Source: an uncultured Pelagibacteraceae bacterium
Lineage (GTDB): Bacteria; Pseudomonadota; Alphaproteobacteria; Pelagibacterales; Pelagibacteraceae
Direction: 5' to 3'
DNA: 62,707 nt
Assembly (NCBI GenBank): GCA_902555435.1
Contig: CACDRL010000008.1
Location: forward strand, 1-62,707
The notes under the pieces were generated by a model that saw nothing but the letters and a program-made list of their open reading frames with translations, was not told where the DNA came from and ran no database searches. Below are positions 16,413-26,038 of this stretch, one piece after another; within the stretch, counting starts at the first letter, position 1, and each line of letters opens with the position of its first letter. Both the position numbers and the translations under genes were made by a program.

Positions 16413-17741
16413 ATGAGTACAAAAAGAAATAATCCAGAAACTATTGCGATACATGGTGGAGATTACAGAAGTGATCCAGCTACAAATTCAGTAGCAGTTC
16501 CTATTTATAGAACAACATCATATCAATTTAACAATACTGAACATGCAGCTAATTTATTTGCGTTAAAAGAGTTTGGAAATATCTATACAAGGATAATGAA
16601 TCCAACAAATGATGTGTTGGAAAAAAGAATTGCTGCTCTTGAAGGTGGTCTTGCGAGTTTAACTGTAGCATCTGGACAAACTGCTTCCACTTTTGCAATA
16701 TTAAACGTTGCCCAAGCTGGAGATAATATTATTAGTTCAACAGATCTTTATGGTGGAACAGTTTCATTGTTTACACATACTTTAAGTAAGCTTGGTATAG
16801 AAGTAAGATATGCTGATCCTTCTGATCCGAAAAACTTTGAAAAAGCAATAGATGATAAAACTAGAGCTATTTATGGAGAGACGTTACCAAATCCATATTT
16901 AAGAGTTTTTCCAATTAAAGAAGTCTCAGATATTGGTAAAAAATATAACATTCCATTAATCTTGGATAACACTGCTGCCCCTGTAATTTGCAAACCAATT
17001 GAACATGGTGCTGCTGTAGTTGTTTATTCTTTAACAAAATATATAGCAGGTCATGGAACAGTAGTTGGGGGTGCGCTAATTGATGGTGGTAATTTTGATT
17101 GGACAGCAGATCCGAAAAGACAGCCATTGTTTAATGAACCTGATGCAAGCTATGGAGGTGTTGTTTGGGGTAAAGCTGTACCTGAATTAACAGGAGCAAA
17201 TGTTGCTTTTGCAGTAAGAGCAAGAGTTACCTTGTTAAGAGATTTAGGATCAGCACTTTCTCCAGATAATGCATTTGGTGTTATACAGGGACTTGAAACT
17301 GTAGCTTTAAGAATGAAACAACATTGCGATAATGCCGCAAAAGTAGTTGATTACTTAAAAAATCATAAAGCAATTAAGAGAGTTATTTATGCTACTGAGC
17401 ATGATGAAGACATATCAAGTCGAGCAAAAAAATATCTAAAAAATGGTAATGGTGCTTTAGTCGGTATTGAATTAGCTGGTGGTACTGAAGCTGGTAAAAA
17501 GTTCATTGAAGCTTTAAAAATGTTCTACCACGTTGCAAATATAGGTGATGCTAGAAGTTTAGCAATACATCCAGCAACAACTACACATAGCCAATTAAAT
17601 GAAGATGAATTAGCAGCATCTGGTGTTACCCCAGGGTATGTTAGACTTTGTATTGGTTTAGAACATATTGATGATATAATTGACGATTTGGATCAAGCTT
17701 TAGACAAGTCATCAAAAGGTAACTTAAAAGCAGTTAGTTAA
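16413..17741 (+). CDS. metY: O-acetylhomoserine sulfhydrylase family enzyme
   Basis: A 442-residue PLP enzyme of the Cys/Met metabolism family. Marks include YTRIMNPTNDVLEKR (residues 58-72), the SGQTAS cofactor loop, LDNT (about 184-187), and the PLP lysine K209 in SLTKYIAGHGT. The length and insert pattern fit MetY, which joins O-acetylhomoserine with sulfide or methanethiol. Two SAM riboswitches in the leader agree with a role in methionine supply. In organisms lacking sulfate reduction such an enzyme could use reduced organic sulfur; that is inference. Confidence 0.9.
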   Translation: MSTKRNNPETIAIHGGDYRSDPATNSVAVPIYRTTSYQFNNTEHAANLFALKEFGNIYTRIMNPTNDVLEKRIAALEGGLASLTVASGQTASTFAILNVAQAGDNIISSTDLYGGTVSLFTHTLSKLGIEVRYADPSDPKNFEKAIDDKTRAIYGETLPNPYLRVFPIKEVSDIGKKYNIPLILDNTAAPVICKPIEHGAAVVVYSLTKYIAGHGTVVGGALIDGGNFDWTADPKRQPLFNEPDASYGGVVWGKAVPELTGANVAFAVRARVTLLRDLGSALSPDNAFGVIQGLETVALRMKQHCDNAAKVVDYLKNHKAIKRVIYATEHDEDISSRAKKYLKNGNGALVGIELAGGTEAGKKFIEALKMFYHVANIGDARSLAIHPATTTHSQLNEDELAASGVTPGYVRLCIGLEHIDDIIDDLDQALDKSSKGNLKAVS

Positions 17742-17768
17742 TTATATTTATATGTCTACAAATAGAAA

Positions 17769-18794
17769 TTAATTAAACTCTCTTTTGTATTTTGAGATAA
17801 ATATAAAATATAAAGTTGAAAGTATTATCAAAATAGAATTTATCTGGTGTAAAGATGCAAATAACATTTTTACTCCAGATAAAATAGTTATCACCCCAAG
17901 AAAAATTTGAAATATCAAAGTCAAACCAATTACAATAATAGGTTTATATAATTTTTTGTTTCCAGTATTAATTACCCTCAAGAGGATTAAAGCGTAAATG
18001 AAAATAATTAAGTATGCTAAATTTCTATGAATAAATTGAACAATAGATGGATTATCGAAAACCTTTAAATTTAAAAACTCTTTAAAACTACTATCATCAG
18101 GAAAATAATTAACACCCATCAACGGCCAAGTATTATAAATTTTACCAGCATCCATACCAGAAACAAAGGCACCTATAATTAGTTGCAAAAATAATAAAAA
18201 TAAAAATATTTTTACAATATAAAGATCTATAGAAATGATTTGATTTGTAGTAGAGGATAATTTTAAAAATTGCCAGTATACTATTGATAAAATTATAAAA
18301 GCTGTAACTAAATGTATTGCTAACCTATAATGACTAACATCAATTCTTTCAACTAATCCACTAGAAACCATATACCAACCCAAAAATCCTTGGAAACAAA
18401 CTAATAAAAAAATAAGTCCATATTTTTTAGTAATCCAAATTCCATGTTTAATTGAAAAATAAATCATTGGAAGCAACACTGCTAAACCAATTATTCTACC
18501 CAACTGTCTGTGTCCCCACTCCCACCAAAATATTACTTTAAATTCATCTAAGGACATATTGTAGTTTTGCTGACTGTATTCTGGAATTGTTTTGTATAAA
18601 CTAAAATATTCTAACCATTTTTCATTTGTGAAAGGTGGAAAAAAACCAACAAACAATTCCCATGTGGTAATTGATAGACCAGAGTCTGTTAATCTTGTTA
18701 AACCACCAACTAATATTATTAAAGAAACTAAAACTAATAGGGTTAACATCCATAATTTAAGTTGATTATTTAAATGATTATTCTCACTGTACAT
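17769..18794 (-). CDS. ctaA: Heme A synthase (COX15/CtaA type)
   Basis: A 341-residue inner membrane protein with eight hydrophobic segments. It oxidises a methyl group of heme O to give heme A for aa3-type cytochrome oxidase. The four histidines expected to bind hemes are present in EWGHRQLGR, SHYRLAIHL, FIHRNLAYL and SLHQINS. GGLTRLTDSGLS near the start is the family signature. It converges on metY with 27 bases between stops and stands apart from cytochrome oxidase genes here. Confidence 0.93.
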   Translation of the reverse strand: MYSENNHLNNQLKLWMLTLLVLVSLIILVGGLTRLTDSGLSITTWELFVGFFPPFTNEKWLEYFSLYKTIPEYSQQNYNMSLDEFKVIFWWEWGHRQLGRIIGLAVLLPMIYFSIKHGIWITKKYGLIFLLVCFQGFLGWYMVSSGLVERIDVSHYRLAIHLVTAFIILSIVYWQFLKLSSTTNQIISIDLYIVKIFLFLLFLQLIIGAFVSGMDAGKIYNTWPLMGVNYFPDDSSFKEFLNLKVFDNPSIVQFIHRNLAYLIIFIYALILLRVINTGNKKLYKPIIVIGLTLIFQIFLGVITILSGVKMLFASLHQINSILIILSTLYFIFISKYKREFN

Positions 18795-18837
18795 GGTCAG
18801 ATAAATATAATAATTATTAAGTAATCCAATAAATTAA

Positions 18838-19128
18838 ATGTCGCCGAATAATAAAAAAAAACTTGATATAATAAGAATTAAATTAGATAAATTAGACAAT
18901 AAATTATTATCTCTCATAAAATATAGAACAAAACTAGTTGAAGAAGTTTTAAAGCTTAAAGAATTTAAAAAAGAAATCGTTGATAAGAAAAGAATTAATT
19001 TTATTTTAAAAAAAATCAAAGCAAAATCCTTAAAACAAGGCATTGATACAAAGATAACTAATCGTATTTGGAAAAATATGATTTGGTCTTATATTGATTA
19101 CGAGAGAAGAAACTTTAAAAAAAAATAA
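18838..19128 (+). CDS. Chorismate mutase, AroQ type
   Basis: A 96-residue, all-helical, lysine-rich protein that fits the stand-alone AroQ chorismate mutase domain. The pattern is a first long helix with IRIKLDKLDNKLLSLIKYR (residues 10-28, arginine and aspartate in family positions), a second with a conserved KK-R segment, and a third ending in an ENM-like WKNMIWSYI. The enzyme makes prephenate from chorismate for Phe/Tyr synthesis. It is a single gene between ctaA and rpmG, which face other ways, so it must have its own promoter in the 43 bases before it. Confidence 0.75.
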   Translation: MSPNNKKKLDIIRIKLDKLDNKLLSLIKYRTKLVEEVLKLKEFKKEIVDKKRINFILKKIKAKSLKQGIDTKITNRIWKNMIWSYIDYERRNFKKK

Positions 19129-19129
19129 T

Positions 19130-19321
19130 TTACTTACTATGAGGTGGAAGCTTTTTCTCCACAAACATTTCGTGTTTTCTGGTATCAGGGTTGTATTTTT
19201 TTGCAGATAATTTTACTTTTGCTTTTTCACCACCTGCTGGTTTTTTTACATAATAAAAGAAAGGACTATCTGGTTTAGCTTCAGGTACCATTCTAATTTT
19301 TACGTGTGTTTTTTTTGCCAT
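19130..19321 (-). CDS. rpmG: 50S ribosomal protein L33
   Basis: A 63-residue basic protein with the L33 pattern: start AKKTHVKIRMV, aromatic FFYYVKK in the middle strand, and the C-terminal KKYNPDTRKHEMFVEKKL. It is slightly long for the family (50-56 residues) because of a loop at about 16-35. The zinc-binding cysteines of some L33 proteins are absent. It is packed directly after the MerR-type gene. Confidence 0.9.
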   Translation of the reverse strand: MAKKTHVKIRMVPEAKPDSPFFYYVKKPAGGEKAKVKLSAKKYNPDTRKHEMFVEKKLPPHSK

Positions 19322-19684
19322 TTATTTTAGTGTTTTTAAAATATTAGATATTTTAGTTAACTTGTTTTTTAAATTTTCTGCTTTTATAGATTTATCTGCC
19401 ATTTCGTCAAGCTTTAAAGTATCTTCATTATGAAGGATCTTTTTGACTCCATTAATTGTCATTCCTTGATCTTTGAGTAAATATTTAATCTTCTTAAGAA
19501 GATCAATATTTTTTTCATCATAATATCTTCTATTGGAATTAAGAATTTTTGGTTTGATTTGTTTAAACTGTGTTTCCCAAAATCTTATTATATGTGTAGG
19601 CAAAGAACCCCTCTTATTGACTTTTAAGTCTAATATTTTAGCTACCTCACCAATAGTTTTATAAGCTTGATCGGTTTTATCCAT
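19322..19684 (-). CDS. MerR-family transcriptional regulator
   Basis: A 120-residue regulator with an N-terminal winged-helix: KTIGEVAKILDL, then HIIRFWETQFKQIKP (recognition turn and wing) and NRRYYDEKNIDLLKKIKYLL, followed by a short coiled coil. There is no cysteine or other effector-binding site visible. In alphaproteobacteria this gene nearly always follows ihfA, as here (8-base overlap), and its target is not known. Helix-turn-helix and MerR assignments are firm; the role is open. Confidence 0.9.
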   Translation of the reverse strand: MDKTDQAYKTIGEVAKILDLKVNKRGSLPTHIIRFWETQFKQIKPKILNSNRRYYDEKNIDLLKKIKYLLKDQGMTINGVKKILHNEDTLKLDEMADKSIKAENLKNKLTKISNILKTLK

Positions 19685-19976
19685 AATCTTTCAGATTTAT
19701 AAACTCTTTAAATTCTTTTGAAGGTTTAAATAGAACAACATCTCTACTTGATATTACTTTAGTTTCCTTAGTTTTTGGATTTCTACCAATTCTACTTTTT
19801 TTTTGCCTTATGGAAAATGTTCCAAATTTAGATAATTTAAGTTTTTTTTCAGATTTAATATTAGAAACGATTGTAGACAAAAAATCATCAATTAAGTTTT
19901 CTGAAATCTGTTTAGAAAAACCTAGTTGCATGTAAACTAAATTAACTAAATCTTTTTTAGTTAAATTTATTCTCAT
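19677..19976 (-). CDS. ihfA: Integration host factor alpha subunit
   Basis: A 99-residue HU/IHF protein: N-terminal NLTKKDLVNLVYMQLGFSK helices and the DNA-inserting arm segment RKKSRIGRNPKTKE with the conserved RNP and proline, followed by VISSRDVVLFKPSKEFKE. IHF bends DNA at specific sites and supports replication, transcription and also site-specific recombination. It abuts plsX without a spacer; the fabH gene that usually stands between plsX and ihfA is missing. Distinguishing IHF-alpha from other HU-like proteins relies on gene order as well as sequence. Confidence 0.9.
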   Translation of the reverse strand: MRINLTKKDLVNLVYMQLGFSKQISENLIDDFLSTIVSNIKSEKKLKLSKFGTFSIRQKKSRIGRNPKTKETKVISSRDVVLFKPSKEFKEFINLKDYG

Positions 19977-20978
19977 TTAAAGATTCTTTTTAATCTTTTC
20001 TATCAAATTACCTTTAACTATTCTATTGCAAACATCTAATGAATTAGCAAAACCAATAAAATCTGTACCTCCATGACTTTTTACAACTGGAGAATCTAAT
20101 CCTATAAATATTGCACCGTTATACAACCTTGGGTCTAATCTCTTTTTAAATTTTTTTAAATTTGCAATGTTTAAAAGAGAAGATAATTTTCCTATCCAAT
20201 TCCCGGTCATGGCTTTTTTTAATTCACCTGTAATAAAATTTGCAGTCCCTTCAGCAGTCTTTAATGCCACATTTCCTGTAAATCCATCAGATACAATTAC
20301 ATCAACTTCACCATCCATTATGTGATTACCCTCGATGTATCCTGAGAAATTAAAGTTTTCAGATTTTTTGTCATTAAGAATTTGATATGTTTCTTTTATT
20401 ACTTCATTACCTTTTAATTCTTCTGAACCAATATTCAATAAAGCAACATTGGCTATTTCATCTGGATATAATGAATTATAAAGTGCAGCTCCCATCGAAG
20501 AAAAATCACTTAGATTTTTTGAACTACATTCAATATTAGCTCCAAGATCCAATACAACACTCATGCCTTTTTTATTTGGCCAAAGTGCAGACAGAGCAGG
20601 TTTATCTATAGTTTCAATCATTTTAAGATTTAATTTTGAAACAACTAATAGTGCACCAGTATTACCAGCAGAAATAACTATATCAGCCTTCTTTTCTTTA
20701 ACACTTTGAATTGCAAGCCACATACTTGTGTCTTTTCCTCTTTTTGCGCCCTCTAGAGGACTGTCGGTACTTTTAATTGCATTCTCTGTATGGAAAATTT
20801 CATAGAAATCTTTATTGATTTTATTTTGTATTAATGGAGAAATTTTATTTTTATCTCCAAAAATTTTATAAAAATTGTTTTTATTTGATTGATGATTGTA
20901 AATAATACCATCAATAATTTTTTTTGGTGAACCATCACCTCCCATTGCATCAACTGCAATTTTAATTTTTACGGACAT
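19977..20978 (-). CDS. plsX: Phosphate acyltransferase PlsX
   Basis: A 333-residue enzyme that makes acyl-phosphate from acyl-ACP for PlsY, the first steps of phospholipid synthesis. Signatures are IAVDAMGGDGSP at the start, SAGNTGALL in the middle, DLGANIECS, DGFTGNVALKTAEG and SPVVKSHGG near the end. Its partner plsY is also in the window (56945). It lies in an rpmF-plsX-ihfA-merR series with 13 bases to rpmF. Confidence 0.95.
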   Translation of the reverse strand: MSVKIKIAVDAMGGDGSPKKIIDGIIYNHQSNKNNFYKIFGDKNKISPLIQNKINKDFYEIFHTENAIKSTDSPLEGAKRGKDTSMWLAIQSVKEKKADIVISAGNTGALLVVSKLNLKMIETIDKPALSALWPNKKGMSVVLDLGANIECSSKNLSDFSSMGAALYNSLYPDEIANVALLNIGSEELKGNEVIKETYQILNDKKSENFNFSGYIEGNHIMDGEVDVIVSDGFTGNVALKTAEGTANFITGELKKAMTGNWIGKLSSLLNIANLKKFKKRLDPRLYNGAIFIGLDSPVVKSHGGTDFIGFANSLDVCNRIVKGNLIEKIKKNL

Positions 20979-20991
20979 TAAGATAAGTATA

Positions 20992-21174
20992 CTATTCTTT
21001 TGGGTCTAAAACTTGTCTTCCCTTATACATACCAGTTTTTAAATCAAGGTGATGAGAAAGCCTATATTCACCTGATTTTTTATCCTCAACTATATTTTTA
21101 GTTGAAAATTTCATTGTTTGAGCCCTTCTCATTCCAGTTCTGGATGGGGTTTGTTTTCGTTTAGGTACTGCCAT
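20992..21174 (-). CDS. rpmF: 50S ribosomal protein L32
   Basis: A 60-residue L32 protein with the normal start [18 protein letters not shown] and C-terminal [17 protein letters not shown]. Zinc-binding cysteines are absent, as in most alphaproteobacteria. It stands 2 bases after the cytochrome chaperone gene; the DUF177 gene often found before rpmF in this class is not here. Confidence 0.95.
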   Translation of the reverse strand: MAVPKRKQTPSRTGMRRAQTMKFSTKNIVEDKKSGEYRLSHHLDLKTGMYKGRQVLDPKE

Positions 21175-21176
21175 AA

Positions 21177-21644
21177 TTATGGGTTACTTACACTTTTTAA
21201 AAAAGAATTCAAAGTTTTTTTTGATAAATTTGAGTTAAATTCCTCAAAATATTTAAGCAAATCCTCAATATTATTAAAATCTTCCAAAAATATTGATAAT
21301 TTTTCAATTTTATCTGAATTCGATAAATTATCCCAAAAATGTATCTCCGAAACCATCGAATGAAACAAATTAATATAATCTTTCATTTTTTTGTTTATAG
21401 ATTGATCTCCATATCCAATCTCTCTAATACCTAATTCTAATTGCCTGAAGTTAAAATCATAAATTTCTTGTAAGATTTTTTTATTTTCTTCATTTTTATA
21501 ATTTTTGAGAAAAAATGAAAAATGAAGTAAAAATAAAGTTAATCTATCAGAAAAACTATCTTCTCTATTTAAATCCTTATATAAATCTTTATTTCTAGTG
21601 AAATTAATTAAATTATTATAAATATGTATATAATTATTGCTCAT
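21177..21644 (-). CDS. Ubiquinol-cytochrome c chaperone family (CBP3-like)
   Basis: A 155-residue helical protein that fits the CBP3/UQCC1 family: [19 protein letters not shown] (residues 29-47), then [28 protein letters not shown], which contains the family's conserved Leu-Arg-Glu-x-Gly-x-Gly-Asp core. Members help assemble cytochrome bc1. Its ATG overlaps the ATG of bamE on the other strand by two bases (CATG, 21642-21645), so the two genes have no spacer between them. The gene order bamE/CBP3/rpmF/plsX is typical of alphaproteobacteria. Confidence 0.8.
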   Translation of the reverse strand: MSNNYIHIYNNLINFTRNKDLYKDLNREDSFSDRLTLFLLHFSFFLKNYKNEENKKILQEIYDFNFRQLELGIREIGYGDQSINKKMKDYINLFHSMVSEIHFWDNLSNSDKIEKLSIFLEDFNNIEDLLKYFEEFNSNLSKKTLNSFLKSVSNP

Positions 21645-22125
21645 GAATAAATTATATATATTTTTTATATTTTTAATACTTTCAAATTGCTCTTTTAAAC
21701 CTGTCGTAAAGCATCATGGAGTTCCATCATTAGAAAAAAAACAAAAATCCCTAATAATTAATAAAACTAATAAAAATGATATAGTTAAAATACTCGGTAA
21801 CCCATCAACAACAAGTAAATTTGATAATGATGTATGGATATACATCGAAAGAAAACAAACACAATCCAGATTAAAAAACCTTGGAAGAATGAAAATATTC
21901 AAAAATGATGTACTTGTATTAGAAATTGATGATTATGGAATTCTAAATAAAAAAGAATTTTATGATAAAGATGATATGGAAAATATCAAAATAAGTGAAG
22001 CAACCACACAATCAGGTTTCAAAAAAAAATCATTTATATATGAATTTATGAGTAGTATGAGACAAAAAATTGATGACCCTCTTGGACAGAGGGCCAAAAA
22101 ACGTAAAGAGCTTATGAAGCGATGA
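21643..22125 (+). CDS. BamE/SmpA-like outer membrane assembly lipoprotein
   Basis: About 160 residues. An ATG at 21643 gives a clean signal peptide and the lipobox LSNC, while the upstream TTG adds only two residues. The BamE-like domain spans about 40-110: [19 protein letters not shown] and VWIYIERKQ are the usual helix and strand. The lysine-rich tail (about 120-160) is longer than in E. coli BamE. It should sit on the inner leaflet of the outer membrane and assist the Bam complex. Its start overlaps that of the divergent chaperone gene. Confidence 0.8.
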   Translation: MNKLYIFFIFLILSNCSFKPVVKHHGVPSLEKKQKSLIINKTNKNDIVKILGNPSTTSKFDNDVWIYIERKQTQSRLKNLGRMKIFKNDVLVLEIDDYGILNKKEFYDKDDMENIKISEATTQSGFKKKSFIYEFMSSMRQKIDDPLGQRAKKRKELMKR

Positions 22126-24217
22126 CAGCCAACAATAATAAAGCAACTATATTTGTAATTTTAATCATTGGGTTAACAGCTGGACCCGCTGTATCTTTAT
22201 ATGGATCCCCTACAGTATCACCAGTCACAGCAGCTTTATGAGCCTCAGAACCTTTTCCACCGTGATTACCATCTTCAATATATTTTTTAGCATTATCCCA
22301 AGCACCGCCGCCTGCAGTCATAGATACAGCTACAAATAATCCAGTTATAATAACTCCTAAAAGCATAGCTCCAACTGCTGCTAAGGCTGCTACCTGACCA
22401 CCTATAGATAGAATTATAAAATATAAAACTACAGGTGATAAAACTGGTAGTAGTGATGGAATTATCATTTCTTTAATCGCAGCAACAGTTAGTAAATCAA
22501 CTAATTTTGCATAATCAGGTTTTTGTTTTCTTTTCATTATGCCTGGAAATTTCTTAAACTGTCTTCTAACTTCTACTACAACCGCGCCACCTGCTCTTCC
22601 AACAGCCTGCATTCCCATAGAACCAAATAAGTAAGGTAACATTCCACCAATTAATAACCCAACAACAACATAAGGATTTGATAAATCAAAAGTTACAACT
22701 ATACCTTCAAGAGGAGAACCAGCTTCTTTAGAGAAATGTTTAATATCTTCTGTGTAAGCTGCAAATAAAACTAGTGCACCTAAACCAGCTGAACCAATTG
22801 CATATCCTTTTGTTACAGCTTTAGTAGTGTTACCAACGGCATCTAGAGCATCGGTTGTTTTTCTAACTTTTTTATCCAAGTTAGACATCTCGGCTATACC
22901 TCCAGCATTGTCAGTTACTGGACCATAAGCATCTAACGCTACAACCATTCCGGCTAATGCCAACATTGTTGTAACGGCGATTGCAATTCCAAATAAGCCT
23001 GCAATAGAGTTTGTAATTAAAATACCAGCAACAATTATTAATGCAGGTATTGCTGTTGCTTCCATTGACACGGCCAATCCTTGGATAACATTAGTTCCAT
23101 GACCAGTTGTTGATGATAAAGCTACTGATTTAACAGGTCTATAACTTGTTCCTGTATAATATTCTGTAATCCAAATTAACAAACCAGTTATAACTAATCC
23201 AATTACTCCGCAGTAATATAAATCCATTCCATTAAATGTATTTCCATTAACAGTGTATTCATTTGTAAAACCAATAACATGATCTGTTACAGGCCAAAGT
23301 ATGGCTAATGATGCAACCGCAGATACAATAAATCCTTTATACAATGCATTCATCACATTGTTATCTTTTCCAAGTTTAACAAAAAATGTACCTATGATAG
23401 ATGTCAATAAACAAGCAGCACCAATTGTAAGTGGATAAATCATCATATTAAGATCACCTACGAAGAAAATTGATGACAAAACCATAGTCGCAACAATAGT
23501 AACCGCATATGTCTCAAATAAATCAGCTGCCATTCCAGCACAATCCCCCACGTTATCTCCAACGTTGTCAGCAATCACCGCAGGATTTCTTGGATCATCT
23601 TCAGGAATACCAGCTTCAACTTTACCAACAAGATCAGCACCAACATCAGCACCTTTAGTAAAAATACCTCCACCTAATCTTGCAAAAATTGAAATTAAAG
23701 AAGCTCCAAAACCTAAAGCAACAAGAGCATTTACTATCTCTCTTTCCTCTACTTCATATTTAATTAATAAAAAATAATATACTGCAATTGCTAATAAGGC
23801 TAAACCAGCAACCAACATACCAGTTACAGCGCCAGATTTAAATGCAACAGAAAGACCTTGAGCTAGGCCTTTTCTAGAAGCTTCTGCTGTTCTAACGTTT
23901 GCCTCAACAGAAACTAACATTCCAACATATCCTGCAATACCAGATAATGCTGCACCTATAAGATATCCAAGACCAACTAAGGGACTAAACGCAACACTTA
24001 CAATTACCAAAACTACAGCGCCAACAATAGCAATAGTTTTGTATTGTCTTGCTAGATATGCTTTTGCACCAATTTGGATTGCAGATGCAATTTCCTGCAT
24101 TTTAGCATTTCCTGCGCTTGAATTAAGAATATTTTTACCAGTTAAAAATCCATAAACGATAGATAATAAACCAGCTCCAATTGTATATAATAGTATTGTC
24201 TCGATTGTTCCGCTCAT
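22112..24217 (-). CDS. hppA: Membrane proton-translocating pyrophosphatase
   Basis: A 701-residue integral membrane enzyme with about 16 helices that pumps H+ while splitting pyrophosphate. Catalytic segments include [55 protein letters not shown] (the substrate aspartates) and the C-terminal [15 protein letters not shown]. The lysine in [10 protein letters not shown] is the residue that marks potassium-independent pumps, where potassium-dependent ones have alanine. It would recover energy from biosynthetic pyrophosphate. It converges with bamE and overlaps its end by 14 bases. Confidence 0.97.
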   Translation of the reverse strand: MSGTIETILLYTIGAGLLSIVYGFLTGKNILNSSAGNAKMQEIASAIQIGAKAYLARQYKTIAIVGAVVLVIVSVAFSPLVGLGYLIGAALSGIAGYVGMLVSVEANVRTAEASRKGLAQGLSVAFKSGAVTGMLVAGLALLAIAVYYFLLIKYEVEEREIVNALVALGFGASLISIFARLGGGIFTKGADVGADLVGKVEAGIPEDDPRNPAVIADNVGDNVGDCAGMAADLFETYAVTIVATMVLSSIFFVGDLNMMIYPLTIGAACLLTSIIGTFFVKLGKDNNVMNALYKGFIVSAVASLAILWPVTDHVIGFTNEYTVNGNTFNGMDLYYCGVIGLVITGLLIWITEYYTGTSYRPVKSVALSSTTGHGTNVIQGLAVSMEATAIPALIIVAGILITNSIAGLFGIAIAVTTMLALAGMVVALDAYGPVTDNAGGIAEMSNLDKKVRKTTDALDAVGNTTKAVTKGYAIGSAGLGALVLFAAYTEDIKHFSKEAGSPLEGIVVTFDLSNPYVVVGLLIGGMLPYLFGSMGMQAVGRAGGAVVVEVRRQFKKFPGIMKRKQKPDYAKLVDLLTVAAIKEMIIPSLLPVLSPVVLYFIILSIGGQVAALAAVGAMLLGVIITGLFVAVSMTAGGGAWDNAKKYIEDGNHGGKGSEAHKAAVTGDTVGDPYKDTAGPAVNPMIKITNIVALLLLAVIAS

Positions 24218-24295
24218 ATTAACCTTAAGTTGTTGGTTGTTAAATTTTTAAGCCCGCACAATACAAAAAAAGCTAAAAAAGACAACGATTAACTT

Positions 24296-25255
24296 CTAAA
24301 ACTGATGAATATAACCTTTAGATTTTGCTTGTATTTGCTTACCTTTTTCATCAAATATAAATGATCTATCTTTCCCAGATACAATTTTACCAATTTTAGT
24401 TATTTTAATTCCTGTTGATTTAGATGCATTTTGAATGATTCTAGTTTTATTAACATTTGCAGTAAATAAAATCTGATAATCGTCTCCGTTAGAAACGAGA
24501 TTAATTTTATTTAATCTTTGATTTTTAATCAAATTACTCAATTTATTAGAAATAGGTATTTTCTTCTCAAATAAGTGAAAAGATAAATTTTGTATATTAA
24601 TCATTTTTGATAAATCATCAATTAATCCATCCGATACATCAATGGAACTATTAGCAAATTTTAATAAATATTTTGTTAAATTCAAAGGTAAAACCGGTTT
24701 GTAATATTTACTGATAAAGAATAGTTTATCTTTTTTTTTTATATTCAATTTATTACTTAATAGTTTAAGGCCTAAATAACTATCGCCCAAATTTCCAGTA
24801 ACATAAATATCATCATCTAATTTAGCTTTATTACGATAAATTATTTTATTAGCATATCCTAATGAAGTGATTGTAAAACTTAGTTTGTTTGAAAACGTAG
24901 TATCGCCTCCACATAGAACTATATTAAATTTCTTTTGTTCTGAATTTAGAGACTTTGAAATTTTATATAAATTATTTTTTGTAAATGATGTTTTGTTACC
25001 TGAACCAGAAATAAAATAAAATTTTGGTTTTACACCTTTACAAATTAAATCAGAAATTGATGATCGTAATATTTTTTTTATCACTAGATCAGGGGATTGA
25101 AAATTAAAAAAATGTGTACCAAGATTGTATGTATCTACGGATATGACAACACCTCTTCTTTTATCAAAAAAAACATCATCATTTAAATTAAGAGCAGATT
25201 TATTTTTTTTAGCTATTTTTGAAAAATATTTTTTAATTAGCTCAAATTCATGCAT
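24296..25255 (-). CDS. thiL: Thiamine-monophosphate kinase
   Basis: A 319-residue ATP-dependent kinase that makes thiamine diphosphate. Family marks are LNLNDDVFF (metal-binding aspartates near 22-26), VSVDTYNLGTHFF, LCGGDTTFS, the central glycine-rich TGNLGDSYLGLK, and DVSDGLIDDL. It overlaps nusB by 8 bases, so the two are co-translated; nusB-thiL is a common bacterial pair. It contains a run of ten T on the plus strand (24730-24739) yet stays in frame. Confidence 0.93.
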   Translation of the reverse strand: MHEFELIKKYFSKIAKKNKSALNLNDDVFFDKRRGVVISVDTYNLGTHFFNFQSPDLVIKKILRSSISDLICKGVKPKFYFISGSGNKTSFTKNNLYKISKSLNSEQKKFNIVLCGGDTTFSNKLSFTITSLGYANKIIYRNKAKLDDDIYVTGNLGDSYLGLKLLSNKLNIKKKDKLFFISKYYKPVLPLNLTKYLLKFANSSIDVSDGLIDDLSKMINIQNLSFHLFEKKIPISNKLSNLIKNQRLNKINLVSNGDDYQILFTANVNKTRIIQNASKSTGIKITKIGKIVSGKDRSFIFDEKGKQIQAKSKGYIHQF

Positions 25256-25652
25256 TGTGTAATCTTAATTTTTTTCCAACGTTGTCTAATAAAGCATTAA
25301 GATACTTTGTTTGCGAGTCTTCAAGAAAAAAATTAGATGAATTTAAATATTCTTTAATAATTATATTAATTGATAAATTTGGTTTATACATAAATTCATA
25401 TGTAGCAGCTTTTAAGATCGTTTGAAAAACTTTATCTAATTTTTCAAATACAAATTCATCACCTAGCCTATTATTTAATTCATCTAAAATAATGTCATTT
25501 CTTTCTATTGTTCCCAAAACAATATCCTTAATAAATTTTTTAAATCTATGTTTTGGAAAATCCAAATCATCATCTTCGTTGTAAAATTTTCCATATAATT
25601 TTTGAATAATTATAACCCTAGGGTTATTTTTTGGATTATAATTAGTTCTCAT
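25248..25652 (-). CDS. nusB: Transcription antitermination factor NusB
   Basis: A 134-residue, all-helical RNA-binding protein. The usual N-terminal helix with an arginine-rich segment is present (NPRVIIIQKLYGK), as is the family's central LGTIERNDIILDELNN and the C-terminal INIIIKEYLNSSNFF. With NusE (S10) it binds boxA RNA during rRNA transcription. It is read between ribH (4-base overlap) and thiL, the classic ribH-nusB-thiL order. Confidence 0.88.
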   Translation of the reverse strand: MRTNYNPKNNPRVIIIQKLYGKFYNEDDDLDFPKHRFKKFIKDIVLGTIERNDIILDELNNRLGDEFVFEKLDKVFQTILKAATYEFMYKPNLSINIIIKEYLNSSNFFLEDSQTKYLNALLDNVGKKLRLHNA

Positions 25653-26038
25653 TTTTGAGACACAACTGAAATCACAGCTTCTGCAGCTTCAGCACCCTTT
25701 TTTCTTCTAGCTCTTGCTTGAGCCATATTAAGACAAGTGATTATACCATTTCCAACAGGTTTTTTACTATCTATAGACAATTTCATTATGGCATCTGTTG
25801 ATGCTTGAGAAATAAAATCAAAATGGGGTGTTTGACCTTTAATTACACATCCTAAAGCTAAAAACCCATCATATTTTTTTAGATTTTTGGAGATTGTAAC
25901 TGGAATTTCAAAAGCACCGGGTACTTTAATAATTTTTATTATATTTTTTTTTGGAATTTTTTTTAAAGCACTCCTGATTAAGCCATCAGCAATATCTTTA
26001 TAATAATCTGCTACAACAATTAGATATTTTTTTTTCAT
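25649..26038 (-). CDS. ribH: 6,7-dimethyl-8-ribityllumazine synthase
   Basis: A 129-residue subunit. It condenses the ribityl-pyrimidine with the four-carbon product of RibB to form lumazine, the riboflavin precursor. Seen are VVADYYKDIADGL at the start, KVPGAFEIPV, LALGCVIKGQTPHFDFI (GxVIkG-T-HFD pattern with the active-site histidine), and PVGNGIITC. The protein is shorter than the usual 150-160 residues at the C-terminus, where some SAR11-like genomes are trimmed. Confidence 0.95.
   Translation of the reverse strand: MKKKYLIVVADYYKDIADGLIRSALKKIPKKNIIKIIKVPGAFEIPVTISKNLKKYDGFLALGCVIKGQTPHFDFISQASTDAIMKLSIDSKKPVGNGIITCLNMAQARARRKKGAEAAEAVISVVSQK

Noticed and set aside
24730..24739. Possible frameshift at a ten-T run in thiL
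   Set aside because: The frame reads through with family-like sequence on both sides.
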